From Piper betle (Eukaryota; Streptophyta; Magnoliopsida; Piperales; Piperaceae), in assembly GCA_033002965.1 (NCBI GenBank), contig JAURVB010012654.1:1-64000 (forward strand): a stretch of DNA of 64,000 bases, written 5' to 3'. This document shows positions 33,691 through 46,171 of the stretch, piece by piece (position 1 is the first letter of the stretch; each line of letters begins with the position of its first letter). The notes under the pieces are model-generated. The model searched no databases, was not told where the DNA came from, and saw only the letters and a list, made by a program, of their open reading frames with translations. The position numbers and the translations under genes are program-made.

Positions 33691-35600
33691 AAGCCGGTGG
33701 ATCTTATTTTTGAAATCAAACTCGAGGGATCTCATCATCGAGGGTTATTAATCTGGAAAACTAGTTGACTAAATGACCCGGGTTAAGTAGGATCCAATGT
33801 AACGACCCGACCCAAAGTGCAAACTAATAGGCCAAGTCATTTCTTTAAAAGTGGTTAACCAATTTAAAGATCTATAGTCCTTTCCCACTTATAAATATGA
33901 TCTTATCCCATTAGGTATTAGATGTGGGACTAGGTTGAGGGATCTCACAATCTGCCCACCTTAGGAAATTTCATCCCCGAAATTCCTATTCTTGGCCCGT
34001 TGCTAGCCTCAGCACACGTCCTTCACTTGCCTGTCACCGGCAGCCTTGGTCAATGTCCCTAGTCCAACCCATTTTCTAACATGGAACCAGGTTGCTCCGA
34101 TACCACCTGCAGTGACCCGGCCCAAAGTGCAAACTAATGGGCCAAGTCATTTCTTTAAAAATAGTTAACCAAGTTAAAGATCTATAGTCTACTCCCACTT
34201 ATAAACATAATCTTATCCTAGTAGGTATTAGATGTGGGACTAAGTTGAGGGATCTCACATCCGATAAAACGCCACTTAGCCCATCCTGCAAGTAATAAAA
34301 CAAACATACAATAGAATAGATCGTAAAACAAGGAACGAGTCCTAAACGGACCTAGCAGAAGTTCCGAGCATGATCTTGCGCTTAGGCAGTGAGCTCATAC
34401 TCCGTATCTACACATCAAATTAAAAGCTAATGCCCACTCATGGCGCATTCACACATCCTATAACATACACATATCAATCATACATCAATTTCATATAAGT
34501 TGTTCCTACTCTACGTTGCTTTAGATTATGATAATTACATAATTTACCTAATTAGTCCCTTAATATTCGTTTTAATACATTTCAATCAAGCAAATTTCAT
34601 ATTTTTATTTACAATAAAATAGCAAACTCATCAATTCATTAATCCTAGCATGATGCGCTAATAATTATCACCTTTAATAAATTAAATTGGAGTTAATTAT
34701 ACCTTGCATCTTCGGCAATCGGCGATGACTACGATTTCGTCACATGTGCTAATAATTATAAGTGTTCCATACCACCCATACTACCTAAATAACACCTCTA
34801 ATTATAAAGGCGTCCCATATACACTCATTGGTTAAGTGTCATGTGCATCTAGCATGACACATAAGTGACACACCATTCCATACCAGTGCTTATGCCTTAA
34901 TCTGAAAACAACACACTTCTAGAATGTCATCTAACTAAATAAAAGCTTTAAATATGCTAGAGGTGTAACTCTGTAAATCAATTAGCTACATTTTACCTCG
35001 ACGTCTTATATCCTTTCAAAGGTTCCCTTTTTAATTTGTCCTTCAACTTATAACTTGTTCTTGATCTAGAAGTAGCCACCTCAATCCCCAAAAGAATTTG
35101 TTAGCTCTGGTCTTTCAGTTGCCAAAATCCCAAGTGCAAAACTCTCCTTCGATTCGAGTCAAAATAATAAATAATCCCCCACCTTCTCCTAAAAAATTCA
35201 GAAAAATAAAGAAAAATCCAATAAAATATAATACACACCATAACATTACAATGATATGCTTTATAACTAATAACCTACCCAAAACACTCCGTAACACGAC
35301 CTAATACGTTGTTCGACCTAAAAATAATTCTACGGTCTAACACTAAAATAAATAAATAAAATCTGGGGGTACCCTAATATATTATGATAACTTATTCTGA
35401 TGTTGTCTTATTGACATTATCATCATACACTTGGGCACACATGACCCTCATGGTTTATAACACATGACCGGCCTTGGCTCAGTACGCGTGTTCAGAAATT
35501 AGCGGTCGAACCAACCAGTTCTGACTATAAAACATTAACAATTATTTTTTGTTAATGTATACACATTAAATGTTGCAAATAAGGCTACTAATTGAGCAAG
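33691..35600. repeat. Gypsy-LTR-like repeat block (unit B, copy 2)
   Basis: Matches 12600-14660 at its ends, but the GC-rich core is replaced from about 34745 by about 400 bp (ccataccacccatactacct) also found in unit D at 63140-63530. Hosts a TRIM at 33798-34259. Confidence 0.55.
33798..34259 (-). mobile_element. TRIM retrotransposon (unit B, shared site)
   Basis: 462 bp, the same length and site as 12693-13154. Flanks TCCAA (33793-33797) and TCCGA (34260-34264). Two LTRs of about 152 bp, minus orientation, with the primer-site-like GGTGGTATCGGAGC at the interior edge. Confidence 0.85.
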
Positions 35601-35611
35601 CCAGCTCGCGA

Positions 35612-36709
35612 GCACATGAATAGTGAGTGCTCGAGCACTGGCCTTTCTATTAAGAAAGAGTTATGGCCGAAAGCTGAGTGCTCGAGCGCCTAAATAGTGA
35701 GCTCTCAAGTGTTGGCAGCGGAAAACCTGATTTTTCTAATATTTCTGGAGATCCTGGTGGACCCCAATTAAAATATTTGGATGGATACTTTATAAACTTG
35801 ATTAGGGTTTTAAAGAAGAGGAGAAGAACAACATTAGACGGCTAAGAGATGGCACGAAAGACGAGAGAACGACGATGAAGTGGTTGGATTAGAAGAAGAA
35901 GGTGCTTACTCCAAAAGAGTTTTTCTTTATTTTGATTTACTTTCTTTGTAAGTAAATGATGCCTTTCATATTACATATGAATTTCTTGAGTATAATAAAA
36001 TACTTTATGGAGTAAAATCTTTTCGAGGATTTTCAGTGACACTTAGTGCAAGGATTAATAAAAGTAATTAAGTTTTATCTATGTGATTGTGATGTTGGAT
36101 TAGCTATTTTATTTTGTTCATTAATGCTATCATTATCCTGATCACCTATTGATTGATCTACAGATTTGATCTTGTCTAAGGATAGAAAGATTAAATTTGT
36201 CATGGAATGAATAGCCTTTGTTCATCTATTTTAGGTGATTCACATATGAGATAGAGATATACTCATATGTCTTGGGTAACTGTTAAGGGCAGAACTTAAA
36301 GTGTCATTTTGTATACACAATTACATAGAGATATAGGAGTTGGGTGCGAGTGATAAGTTTATGGTGAATCTAAGAGATGTCATAAAAAATTAATTCCTGT
36401 GGTTAATAATCCAAATGTGCAACTCATAGGTAGAAGTCATAACTTTAATCACATAAAGCACTAGGTGATATTGAAAATTCTATGTTTGTCATCTTGAAGT
36501 AATATTTAATTTAAATATTGCATATTAGATTAGTTTAGTATTAATATATAATTTAATCACTCTTTGAATTCATTTCTATTTAAGTACAATTTATTAAATT
36601 AGTTTTGGTAACTAAAAATTTGTAGTAATAATTCCTCGTGGGACGATACTTTCTTATCACTTTTATTACTTGATTCGGCACGTGCACTTGGGTTATAATT
36701 TCCACATCA
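35612..36709 (+). mobile_element. 5'-truncated solo LTR (unit B)
   Basis: Matches about 15585-16680 of unit A. The first 260 or so bases of the LTR and the sequence to its left are deleted, joining agccagctcgcgag to catgaatagtgagtgctcga. The same junction appears at 63950, so it predates the B/D split. Confidence 0.75.
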
Positions 36710-37601
36710 ACTATGTAGAAGCCGCTCCAGGTATCCTCCTCCTCTGGCCAAGGTAAGAATAGGTGCACACTGTTGTGCTTTCTCTTTGGTTTTGGTTGCT
36801 TTCGTTGGTTGTGTTGAGTTGCAATCTGAGAAGTGAGAGTAAGAGTATCTTGGTTAGCTGGCTATGGGCGGCAAGCAAGAGATGCAGACTTTTGTTGGGG
36901 TTTTATCTTCAGAGACTACTGATCGGCAGTTGGAAGATGCCTTCGGTTGAGTCGGGAAGATTTTTGCGTCGGACACCTTCTACCTAGCCCTTCACCTCAC
37001 CAACAAGGTCTTCTTCGTGCTCTTCTTTGTCTCTGCCCACTATCTCATGGATCGATGGAGTGAGAAGATCCGCACCTCCACCCCTCTCCACGTCCTCAAC
37101 CTCTCCGAGATCGTCCTCATCTTTGCCTTCCTTGCCTCCTTGGCTTCTTCGGCATTGACTTCGTCCAAACCTTCATCTCTTGCCCTCACAATTTCATCCT
37201 TGCCCTGCCTGCTGCATCCCAGCCGCTGGCGCCGCCCAAAATCATCGGTGAGGATTCCGACATGGTCACCAATATCATCTCTGGCATCGCCCCCTCCTAC
37301 TCCTTGGAGGCAGGGCTGGGTGACTGCTGCTGCGCCGTGACAATCCACCGCCAGGAGGTGGAGGTGGCGACCGAGCAGTCCCTAGGTGGCCTGTTGCTGG
37401 ACGGGTTCGACTACGACTCCATCCTTGGCCAGTGCTATGTGATGTCGGTGGGGTACGTCCAGACCCTGGTAGGGATAGCTGGGCTGCTGGGGCTCGATGT
37501 CAAGGAGTTGTTGGTGTCGATGGCCACCACCAAGCGGTGCTTGGTCGCCAGCACCAATAGGGGCTGCAAGGTCATCGCCCTGTCCAGCGGGTTGTTGAGT
37601 G

Positions 37602-39655
37602 TAGGGGTGGGCATCAGTCGGATGGACGTCGAACATCCAGTTGTCCTCGTCTGTCAAAAATTTTGTCAGACAAAACTTGTCTGACCGAGTCATTGTTTGA
37701 GTTGTCCATCGGGTAGGAGCAGTGTATGTGGACAGCCCGAAATCAAGATCTTACCCTAATGAGTACTGTTCACAGAGAGCCCTCATCTCATCTGCTGCCG
37801 CCTGTGGCTGCCCTGCTCGCTTCGTGAGTACCCCCTCTGCCTCCCTCCGTCACCCTTTGTGCTGCCTGCATACCCGCCCGCGTTGGTGCTGCCAACCCTC
37901 TCCGCTGCCCTGTGCACCGCCTGCGGACCCTCGGGCACCCTGCATGCCAGGTATAGCCTCCACCGCCGCCTACCTCCGCCGCCCTGTTCGTCATCTTTCT
38001 ACTTCTTATTATAATTTTTATCTGCAAATTCTCAACTAAATAAAGGTCAAGTCTTTTATTTTATATCTATTCAATTTAGGATTAATACTTATTTGTAATT
38101 ATTGTTGAGATAATTAAAGTGCACAGTCCTGTTTGATTTATAGTACATAATATTAGCCTTATAAATGTTATCGATATAAAATATCGGTCACTCGGTCAGT
38201 CGTTTGGTCGGACAAAGAAATGTCTATGTTTGGTTTGTTTTTATTTAGCTGAATTCGGTCGGTCAAATTCAGCTGGACATGCTTCAGACTTCGGTCGGTG
38301 ATGTGAAAATTATAACACAAGTGCACGTGCCGAATCATGTAATAAATGATAAGAAAGTATCGTCCCACGAGGAATTATTACTAGAAATTTTCAGTTACCA
38401 AAATTAATTCAATTGACTATACTTAATTGAAAGAAAAATTGAAAGAGTGATTTAATTATAAACTAAAACTAAACTATTCTAAAATGCAATATTTAAATCA
38501 AATACTAACTTCAAGACGACAAACCTAGGATTTTCAATATCATCTAGTGCTCTATATGATTAAAGTTGTAACTTCTATATATGAATTGCACATTTGGATT
38601 ATTAACCACAGGAATTAATTATTTATGACTTCTCTTACATTCACCATAAACTTATCACTCGCACCCAACTCCTATATTTTTATGAAATTGTGTATGCAAA
38701 ATGATACTTTAAGTTCTGCCCTTAACAGTTACCTAAGACATATGAGTATATCTCTATCTCATATGTGAATCACCTAAAATAGATGAACAAAGGCTATTTT
38801 ATTCACTGACAAATTTAATCTTTCTATCTCTAGACAAGATCAAATCTCTAGATCAATCAATAGGTGATCAGGTTAATGATAGCATTAATGCATAGAATAA
38901 AATAGATAATCCAACATCACAATCACATAGATAAAAATTAATAACTTTTATTAATCCATGCACTAGTTGTTATTGAAAATCCTAGAAAAGAATTACTCCA
39001 TAAAGTTTTCAATTAAACCCAAGAAATTCATATGTAACATGAAAGACATCGTTTAATTACAAAGAAAAGTAAATCAAAATAAAGAAAAACTCTTTTGGAG
39101 AAAGCGTCTTCTTCTTCTGATCCAAATTCTTCGTCTTCCTTCTCTTGTCTTTCGTGCCGTCTCTTTGCGGTCTATAGTTGTTCTCCTCTTTTTTCTTCTT
39201 CATAAGAGGACGTCCCTTATAAAGAACTTCTCCGTGTTTATCCACAACTCTAAAGATCATTAAGAATATCTTATTAAGATCATGCTTATCCCTAACGTCC
39301 AAGGATATCCATATCTCCAAAGATCTTTACAGCATATCTTCATGAAGATCACGCTTATCTCTAAGAAGATCTCGCTTATCTTTAAAGTAGTGGCTACAAA
39401 CTCCCATTTGTTGGATAAGGATCGTCCTCTAAGTCTTATACACTGTTAGAACAGCATTAATTAGCACTTTTTTACACTAAAATCACAATAGTTTCTTGCA
39501 TTATTAACAATATCTAATAAACTTCTAAACAAATAAAATTGATATATAAACGACTCGAAACATGACAAAAACTCAATATAAAATTCAAATAATAATAACT
39601 CTTTTCCAGAGTTATCAGTCGGACTCAGTAATTTAGACGTCCCCGCCCACCCCTA
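37602..39655. mobile_element. hAT-type element with nested solo LTR (unit B)
   Basis: Ends TAGGGGTGGGC and GCCCACCCCTA. Flanks GTTGAGTG (37594-37601) and GTTGAGCG (39656-39663), the best-preserved 8-bp duplication of the three copies. Without the nested insertion it is about 730 bp. Confidence 0.85.
38299..39617 (-). mobile_element. Solo LTR nested in the hAT-type element, 1319 bp
   Basis: TGATGTG to AGTTATCA, flanked by GTCGG (38294-38298 and 39618-39622), an exact 5-bp duplication. Its reverse complement is the same LTR family as 15322-16680. Units A and C have the uninterrupted site, so this is a later insertion. Confidence 0.85.
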
Positions 39656-40128
39656 GTTGAGCGTGCTGCTGTGCGAGGCATGGCCTGCTCTCTCGTTGTC
39701 CAGTTTCTGATCCGTGAAGAGGGCCACCGCTTTGAAGTTCATCCCTCGAAGATCCGATGAACTTTTAGAATATGTTCGTCATCTTTAACAGGATTGCTTT
39801 TTGACTCTATGTTTTCTTTGGATTTTTTCTTTCAAAAAAGAAATCATTTTTTGTTTGTTTAGAAAGATGGAGCTGAAAGTTTCAATCTTTTTTTCGCCTT
39901 ATGTTAGTGTTTGAATCTTCCACGAAATTGACTGTGGGATGGTGACTGTCGTCCGTGTTTTTTGAATTTGTTGTTTCACTATCCTAGACTATTTATCAAA
40001 TAGTTCAAAAAATATATCTACTACATCTTCTTATTAATTAAATTATCTACCATTAAATTTTATTTTTCATAAATTTAATTAAATTATCTATTTTAGACCT
40101 TATGATCATAAGGTCGAAAGTAGATTAT

Positions 40129-40722
40129 TGTAACGACCCAGCCCAAAGTACAACATGATAGGCCTAAGTTATTTTTTTAAAATGGTTAAACCAAGTTAAA
40201 GATTCATAGTCTATTCCCCTGTAAATATCCTCACAGTAAGTATTAAATGCTAGGACTAAGTTGAAGGATCTCACAATCCACCCACCTTAGAAATTTCATC
40301 CACCTATGATTAGGACTAATTTCGATCCCCACCCACCTTAAGAAATTTCATCCCTCAGAAATTTCATCCACCTTCTCTAATCCCATGACCTGATGCAGGA
40401 CCAAGTTGATGGTCTCACATCCACCCACCTTAGGAAATTCCATCCCGAAATTCTACCACAGCCTCCGTTGCTAACCCAGCCACGTCCTACTCTAGTCCAT
40501 GACCGGCACCATGCTAACACCTAGTCCAGCCTACCATCTAACACAGAACCAGGTTGCTCTGATAACATTTGTAATGACCCAGCCCAAAGTGTAACATAAT
40601 GGGCCTAAGTCATTTCTTTAAAATAGTTAACCAAAGTTAAAGATCTATAGTCCATTCCCACTTATAAACAGGATTTTCTCCCAGTAGGTATTAGATGTGG
40701 GACTAAGTTAAGGAATCTCACA
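40129..40722 (-). mobile_element. TRIM retrotransposon, unit B-specific
   Basis: LTRs 40129-40275 and 40570-40722, with a 5-bp duplication ATTAT (40124-40128 and 40723-40727). The interior contains repeated cacccaccttaggaaattt-like polypurine-complement motifs and ends gaaccaggttgctctgataa, a primer-site complement. Unit A has the empty site at about 18701-18705. Confidence 0.85.
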
Positions 40723-40727
40723 ATTAT

Positions 40728-41680
40728 TAATATTACTTACCTAGTTAAAATAAAATTTAATTCGTAGCAAGTTGTACTACAAAATTTGCGTCACCGTATA
40801 GTACATAAAATTATGGTCTTAATAATGCCACTGATAAATAGAGAAATTTGATGGTAAAAAATTATTTGTTGCTTAATAAGTATGCAATTCAAAAGATGTC
40901 ATCCCAAAGCTAAGAAAAAAATATGGCAAATGATGAAAATTTTATTTTCATTTTTTAAGTAAAAAATAAAATTAAAATAATAGAAAAAAAAGCCTATTAA
41001 ATGGGCTTCTTAGTAATGTCTTACTCGGGGGCTCCAATATATTTTTAATTATTATGATAATTTTTTTAATTTTTCATGCATTTGGGTTGGAAGGAGTTTT
41101 TTCTTTTTTGCATTGGTGAGATTATATCATGATTAGAGGTATTTTATATGAGCTAGAACATTTTTATTAGAGCAATTTAGTGGGTCTTACAGTTCAAAAT
41201 CCACATAAATAAATTAAATAATAATAATAAGGATAATTAGAAAATCTTAAGTCAATTTGATTTTTTTAATTCATTAATTTTATTTTTAAAATGATTATAA
41301 TAAAATTAATTTCAAAATATGTACTAACTTGCGCTTCCTTTGAGAATGTAAACGTAGGTTATAATGATACCAAAAGAAAAAAATAATTTTATCAACTTCT
41401 TACTCATGCACTCTACTTTTATTATATATAAATATTATTTTATGGGACATACTAAAAAGGTTTAAATAAAATATTTATATTGTATAAGTTATAGGAGAAG
41501 TAACTGATATATAATTTTTTTCCATACACACACACACATATACGAATAGCCTGCCCCAGGGGCACGATAAATTTCCTGTTGCCAAATCAATATAAACCCT
41601 TCGATTATAAGGATGGGCTTGATTAAATCACATTTAAATATATTCATTTTCGAAAAAAGAAAAATACCACCCATCCCATT
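40728..41680. other. AT-rich spacer (unit B)
   Basis: Matches 18705-19660. It includes a third copy of the 14925-15230 segment. No gene seen. Confidence 0.55.
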
Positions 41681-42259
41681 GCCACCGGTGGCTGGCCCAT
41701 GACCTGGCCAGATCTGGCCGCTTTGGCCACAGGGCGGCCAAGCTGTTCTCCGGCTAGACCTAGCCGGAGGCAGTTGGGTCAGGCCTACAGGGTCTGCATT
41801 CAAGCTCTAGCAATTGGACGACCTATTTTTTATGAAAATACAGTCAATTCGAATGTCCTTGTAATCAAATGGTCTAGGTTAATTGGGCGGAAGAAAATTT
41901 TTTCTTGCCTCGAACTGAGGTTTCCATTATATATATATATATATATATATAAAGCTCCTCTGTGGTGCACTGCATGCATTTGTAGTGCATGCAACCCACC
42001 TAACGAGAGCTGCTAGATTATTTGAAATCAGAGTTTACTTATAATAGTTTGTCTTTAAAGTCAGAGTTTATATTTAAGATATTAGATTATTATAATAGTT
42101 TGTCTTATTTTTTAATAAGGATTTATTTATAAAATTAGTGTCTATCTCTAATATAATCGTTCATCAGATGCGACATCTGGCCTAGTTTAAATAATTGTAA
42201 ACAAATGAAGTAATTTTTAGTGTAAACAAAACTGAACTAATTAGTTCAATTTAGTGCAC

Positions 42260-43053
42260 CTTCAAGAAGACTGCATTTGCCGGAGGGATGGACTGGAACA
42301 TGTCTCCTGCAACAAACTTCACCCTGCGAGTCCTCGGGCAAAGCTGTAACCACCACATGAGGAAGATCCAATACAGACACCACCTGTATGTCCGGAAATG
42401 CCCTAGCAATAGAACGTGCGGCGCCACCAGACCCGCCACCGACGTCAACCAGGGATTTCAGTCCTTCAAAGGCAGTGACGCACTTCTTCAGAAAAGTTGT
42501 CATTAGATACTGGCTGTCACTGACCATGGCCTCATTGAACTTCTTGTTGAAGTCCGGATGCTGGTTGGCCCATTCCCACAGTTTCCACACCATGGCACAT
42601 ACCGAATGGTGTGGCCGGGGTGTGATCTTTGCCTTTGAACCATTGACCAAGGAAGTGCCATGGAGACACCAGGGACGAATCTGTTAGCATGGTAACAAAG
42701 GGTGACAAGTTACCTCCATTATTGTTGTTCGACGTGACAAGGATGCGAGACATAGGAGTTAGGAGGAACCCCTCATCACCATCCTCACGTTTATGAACGG
42801 AAAAGACGTTGGAGTGAACAAGGAGGCGCATGAGTCGGCGGAGATGGCTGGTTTTGTTTGGTGGAATGGGTATGGAGGCAGCGAGGTCGGCTATGTTCAT
42901 TGGTGTTTGGGCATGGCTATGTATTATATCGGCGATGCCCAATTCCACCGCACACTTAATCGACATGGAATTTATGAAGCTGAACAACAAGTTCCATAGC
43001 TGAGATTGAGCATCTATTGAGTATCGATGCATCTCTTCATTCATCTCAAACAT
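42260..43053 (-). pseudogene. O-methyltransferase pseudogene (unit C, minus-strand copy)
   Basis: Exon 1 only, nearly identical to 1804-2595. Two separate 1-nt insertions shift the frame: near 42578 (after GMCHGVET) and near 42324 (after ALPEDS). The frame between them still shows LVDVGGGSGG. Exon 2 is missing; sequence beyond the donor soon jumps to spacer. Start and TATA box are as in the intact gene. Confidence 0.9.
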
Positions 43054-44998
43054 TCATCCAACAGAGGTCACCAATGTAATGGGAGGATATTAGAACAGGA
43101 ACAAATGATGAGTTGTTGATCTCCATTGTTTGTCCGCTGCAGATATTTATAGATGAATTAATACGGTAAGGTATAAGCTTCTAATTAATTTGTGTAATAA
43201 TTAATGTAAAAACCAATTTATAAATAAGAAGGCTAAGTTGGCCGAAGTGAAAGGTGGGAGAAGATTGGTCAATTTTTATTCATTTTATATTTTAATGGTT
43301 AAGAGGTCATATTTTTGTGGGAGAAAACGTGAATACAGTGGAAAGTAAGTGAAAGGTTCTGGATGGAGAAGACGTGGATGCAGTGGGATCGTACAAGGTA
43401 AAGATAAAGATGTAACACGACAGGTAATTTATATCGGAATTTTTATAGGAGCTAGAATTTTTATTTAGAGCCATTTAGTGGGTCCCACTATTTAAAATCC
43501 ACAAAAATAAATAAAAATATAAATAATAAGGCTAATTATAAAATTTTAACTGAATTTAATATTTTTAGCCCTTTAATCTTAATTATCAAAATAATTATAA
43601 CAAAAAATAATTTTAAAATATAAATTAATTTGCGCTTCTTTTGAAAATATAAAAGTAGGATCAAACGCAAGCATTACAGATCAAAAAGGATCACAGGCTC
43701 AGACAAAGAAAACTAAGGACAAAACACTATAAAAAAGACAATGATCCATACTTGTTACTCCTTTTACTAACACTGATTTTAGGCAACGATTCTTTTTTGG
43801 CAAATTCATGTGGAATGATCAAGGTCTGTTACTATGTTAAGTATTTGTTAATTGTTAAATTATACATTTATGCCACCAGCAGTTTAACAAGTGCAAATGC
43901 ATGTTTTTTAAAAGAGTTTAGCTGTTTTATAATCAATGCCCCAAAAATTGATTCCTTAAAGTACTGTTGAATATTGCTGTAGATAAAATTTAGGTAAGTC
44001 AAGTCAAGAGCATTTTTTAGACCTACTAAACTGCAACTTTAATTTGCTTTAACATGAATTTTTTCGGTAGGTCTCATATAATCTTTTTTGGACCCGTTAT
44101 AACAATTTAGCAGCTGATATAATCTGAGTTGCACCGCTCAGGGCACCTCATCATAAAAGATGGTTTTTTCATGATTTTTTGACAAAAAGGTAAGAAACAA
44201 ATATCAATTTGTTCTATGTCTTCCCGCAAAAAGAGCGTGGAGAAAATTTTTTCCGCTAGGCTTTTCTCAACACCTCTTTTCTCTAATGTTTTAAGATTGA
44301 AGAATTTTTCAGACGTGGAGAAAATTTAAAAAATTAACATATGTTCCATGGCCAAATAATAGTCAATCACGTACTGCCCAATACGAAAATAAAAGCGCCA
44401 AGAAAAAATAATTTATTCTTTTAGCGTCTCCTCCAATATTTGCGGGTCAAAAACTAATTCATTATGCTCACTATGTTAACTTGTGCATCATTACTTAACT
44501 TTTTGTATAGAAATCAAGGGTCTGCACATAACTAGAAGAATTCAACAACGGCGAATTGTAAGTAGTAACATTCCCATTCGAACTCCTCCCGGCTGTTGAC
44601 CAGAACTTGACTCGAGTTAAGAGATCCAATTCCAATACAACTTCCGTAGTCGACCGGTGCCGAGCTGATGACCAGAACCCAACAATACAATTTGGCGCAT
44701 CACATACAATAAAATGCAGACAAGATTAGCAGTGATCTTCCAGGTGCAATGCACAATATCATCCATCCTCGCCAGCCATCGTAGAATAAAGGTCATGACA
44801 ATCGTGACCCTTCCATTTGGCAAAATAATTTTATTATTGCTTCTGTTGCTGATCTATTCCAGTGATGACTATAAATAGTCTACCAAGATATCCAACTTGC
44901 TTCCCAACTTCACAATAGGAGTCCAGAAGTTGCTCAAACTATACCCTAGCTAGCTTCATAATCTGGACCAAATCAGATGGCTATCCAAGGTGCATGAG
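43054..44998. promoter_or_regulatory. Head-to-head intergenic region between the two OMTs (unit C)
   Basis: 1.9 kb separating divergent OMT starts at 43053 (minus) and 44999 (plus). TATAAATA occurs on minus at 43144-43151 and on plus at 44870-44877. This is the only complete version: unit A lacks the right half, and units B and D lack the left half. 43980-44600 is not seen elsewhere in the window. Confidence 0.6.
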
Positions 44999-45925
44999 AT
45001 GTCTAGCTAGCTCTCTGAGCCACACACCAACCTTCTCCGCATCCAATTTGGCTCTGTGAACTCCATGGCCCTGAGGTGTGCAATACAAATAGGCATACCA
45101 GACCTGATTCACTCAACTGACTCCTCTTCCATGTTCCTCTCTGAACTAGCAGCTGCAATTTCCATTCCCGAAACCAAATGTTCCCATTTTTATCGCCTCA
45201 TGCGCCTGCTTGTGCACTTGGGCATCTTTGCCTTGGACAGAGCAGTGGTACTTCCGAGCCTAGGTATATTCTCACTCCCACTTCCAAGCTCCTTACCACA
45301 AATCATGACAATATAGGTGTCGTCCCCTACTCCAAAATGGTGTTGGATCCCACACTAGTGAATCCATTATTTTACTTGGGAGACTGGATCAAGATGGAGG
45401 GCTCACTCCCCTTCGAGCCTTGCCATGGTGCTAACATGTGGGTTGTGGCGGAACAAAAGCCTGATCTAAACAAAGACTTCAATGCCGGCATGGACAGTGA
45501 CAGTCAGTTGTTGATGAGCTTCATTGTCACACATTTCCCCCAACTGTTCCACGGCTTGAAGTCGCTAATCGATGTGGGTGGTGGGACAGGTGGTTGTGCC
45601 AGGACCATTGCCAAGGCCTTTCCCGACTTGAACGTCAAGGTCTTGGATCTTCCCCATGTAGCTGCAGACTTTCCCAAGGATGATGGGGTTCAATTCATAG
45701 TAGGGGACATGTTCAAGCACATCCCATCTACCGATGCAGTTTTGCTCCAGGTAAATATTTATGCAATTCAAACTAGTCTGCTAGACGGCTACCCAGATGA
45801 AAACTTTCGCTCGCTGAATATACAGTAATTAAAAAAATGTTTCTTAATCTGTGCAGTATATTCTTCACTATTGGAACGACGAGGAGTGCGTACAGATTCT
45901 CAAGAATTGCAAGAATGCAGTGGAA
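44999..45925 (+). pseudogene. O-methyltransferase pseudogene (unit C, plus-strand copy)
   Basis: Exon 1 44999-45750 and the start of exon 2 from 45857. The start codon is followed by TAG at codon 4 (ATGTCTAGCTAG). The shared frame change after LGIFAL is present. Downstream the frame is open with SLIDVGGGTGGCARTIAKAF and VLDLPHVAADFPKDDG. Exon 2 keeps [19 protein letters not shown] and then breaks off into LTR sequence near 45926. Confidence 0.85.
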
Positions 45926-46023
45926 ATTGAAAACTCTAGTAATAATTCCTCTTGTGACGATACTTTCTTATCACTTTTATTACTTGATACGGCACGTGCA
46001 CTTGCGTTATAATTTCTACATCG
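45926..46023 (+). mobile_element. Solo LTR stub (unit C)
   Basis: The last 98 or so bases of the 15322-16680 LTR family, ending just before HMGR. Its left end is the deletion junction with OMT exon 2. Confidence 0.75.
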
Positions 46024-46171
46024 ACTGTGTGGAAGCCGCTCCGGGTATCCTCCTCCTCTGGCCTCGGTAGGAATAGGTGCACACTTTTGTGCTTTCTCTT
46101 CAGTTTTGGTTGCTTTCGTTGGTTATGTTGCGTTGCAATCTGAGAATTGAGAATATGAGTTTCTTGGTTAG

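Larger units (their letters stand above)
36862..39790 (+). pseudogene. HMG-CoA reductase exon 1 pseudogene (unit B)
   Basis: Coding to 37601, then the hAT-type element 37602-39655, then 39664-39790. Legible pieces include [60 protein letters not shown] and [18 protein letters not shown]. It keeps Gln after YDSILG where units A and C have a stop. A deletion of about 17 bp in the second membrane segment shifts the frame, and the N-terminus is broken. Exons 2 to 4 are absent, so it cannot make an active enzyme. Confidence 0.85.
19661..41680. repeat. Tandem segmental duplication, unit B
   Basis: Same order as unit A but about 22 kb long. It is longer because of the TR-GAG-like element (24803-29330), the nested solo LTR (38299-39617) and a TRIM (40129-40722). 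It lacks the PPR fragment. It carries the same OMT-OMT deletion fusion as unit D. Confidence 0.85.
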
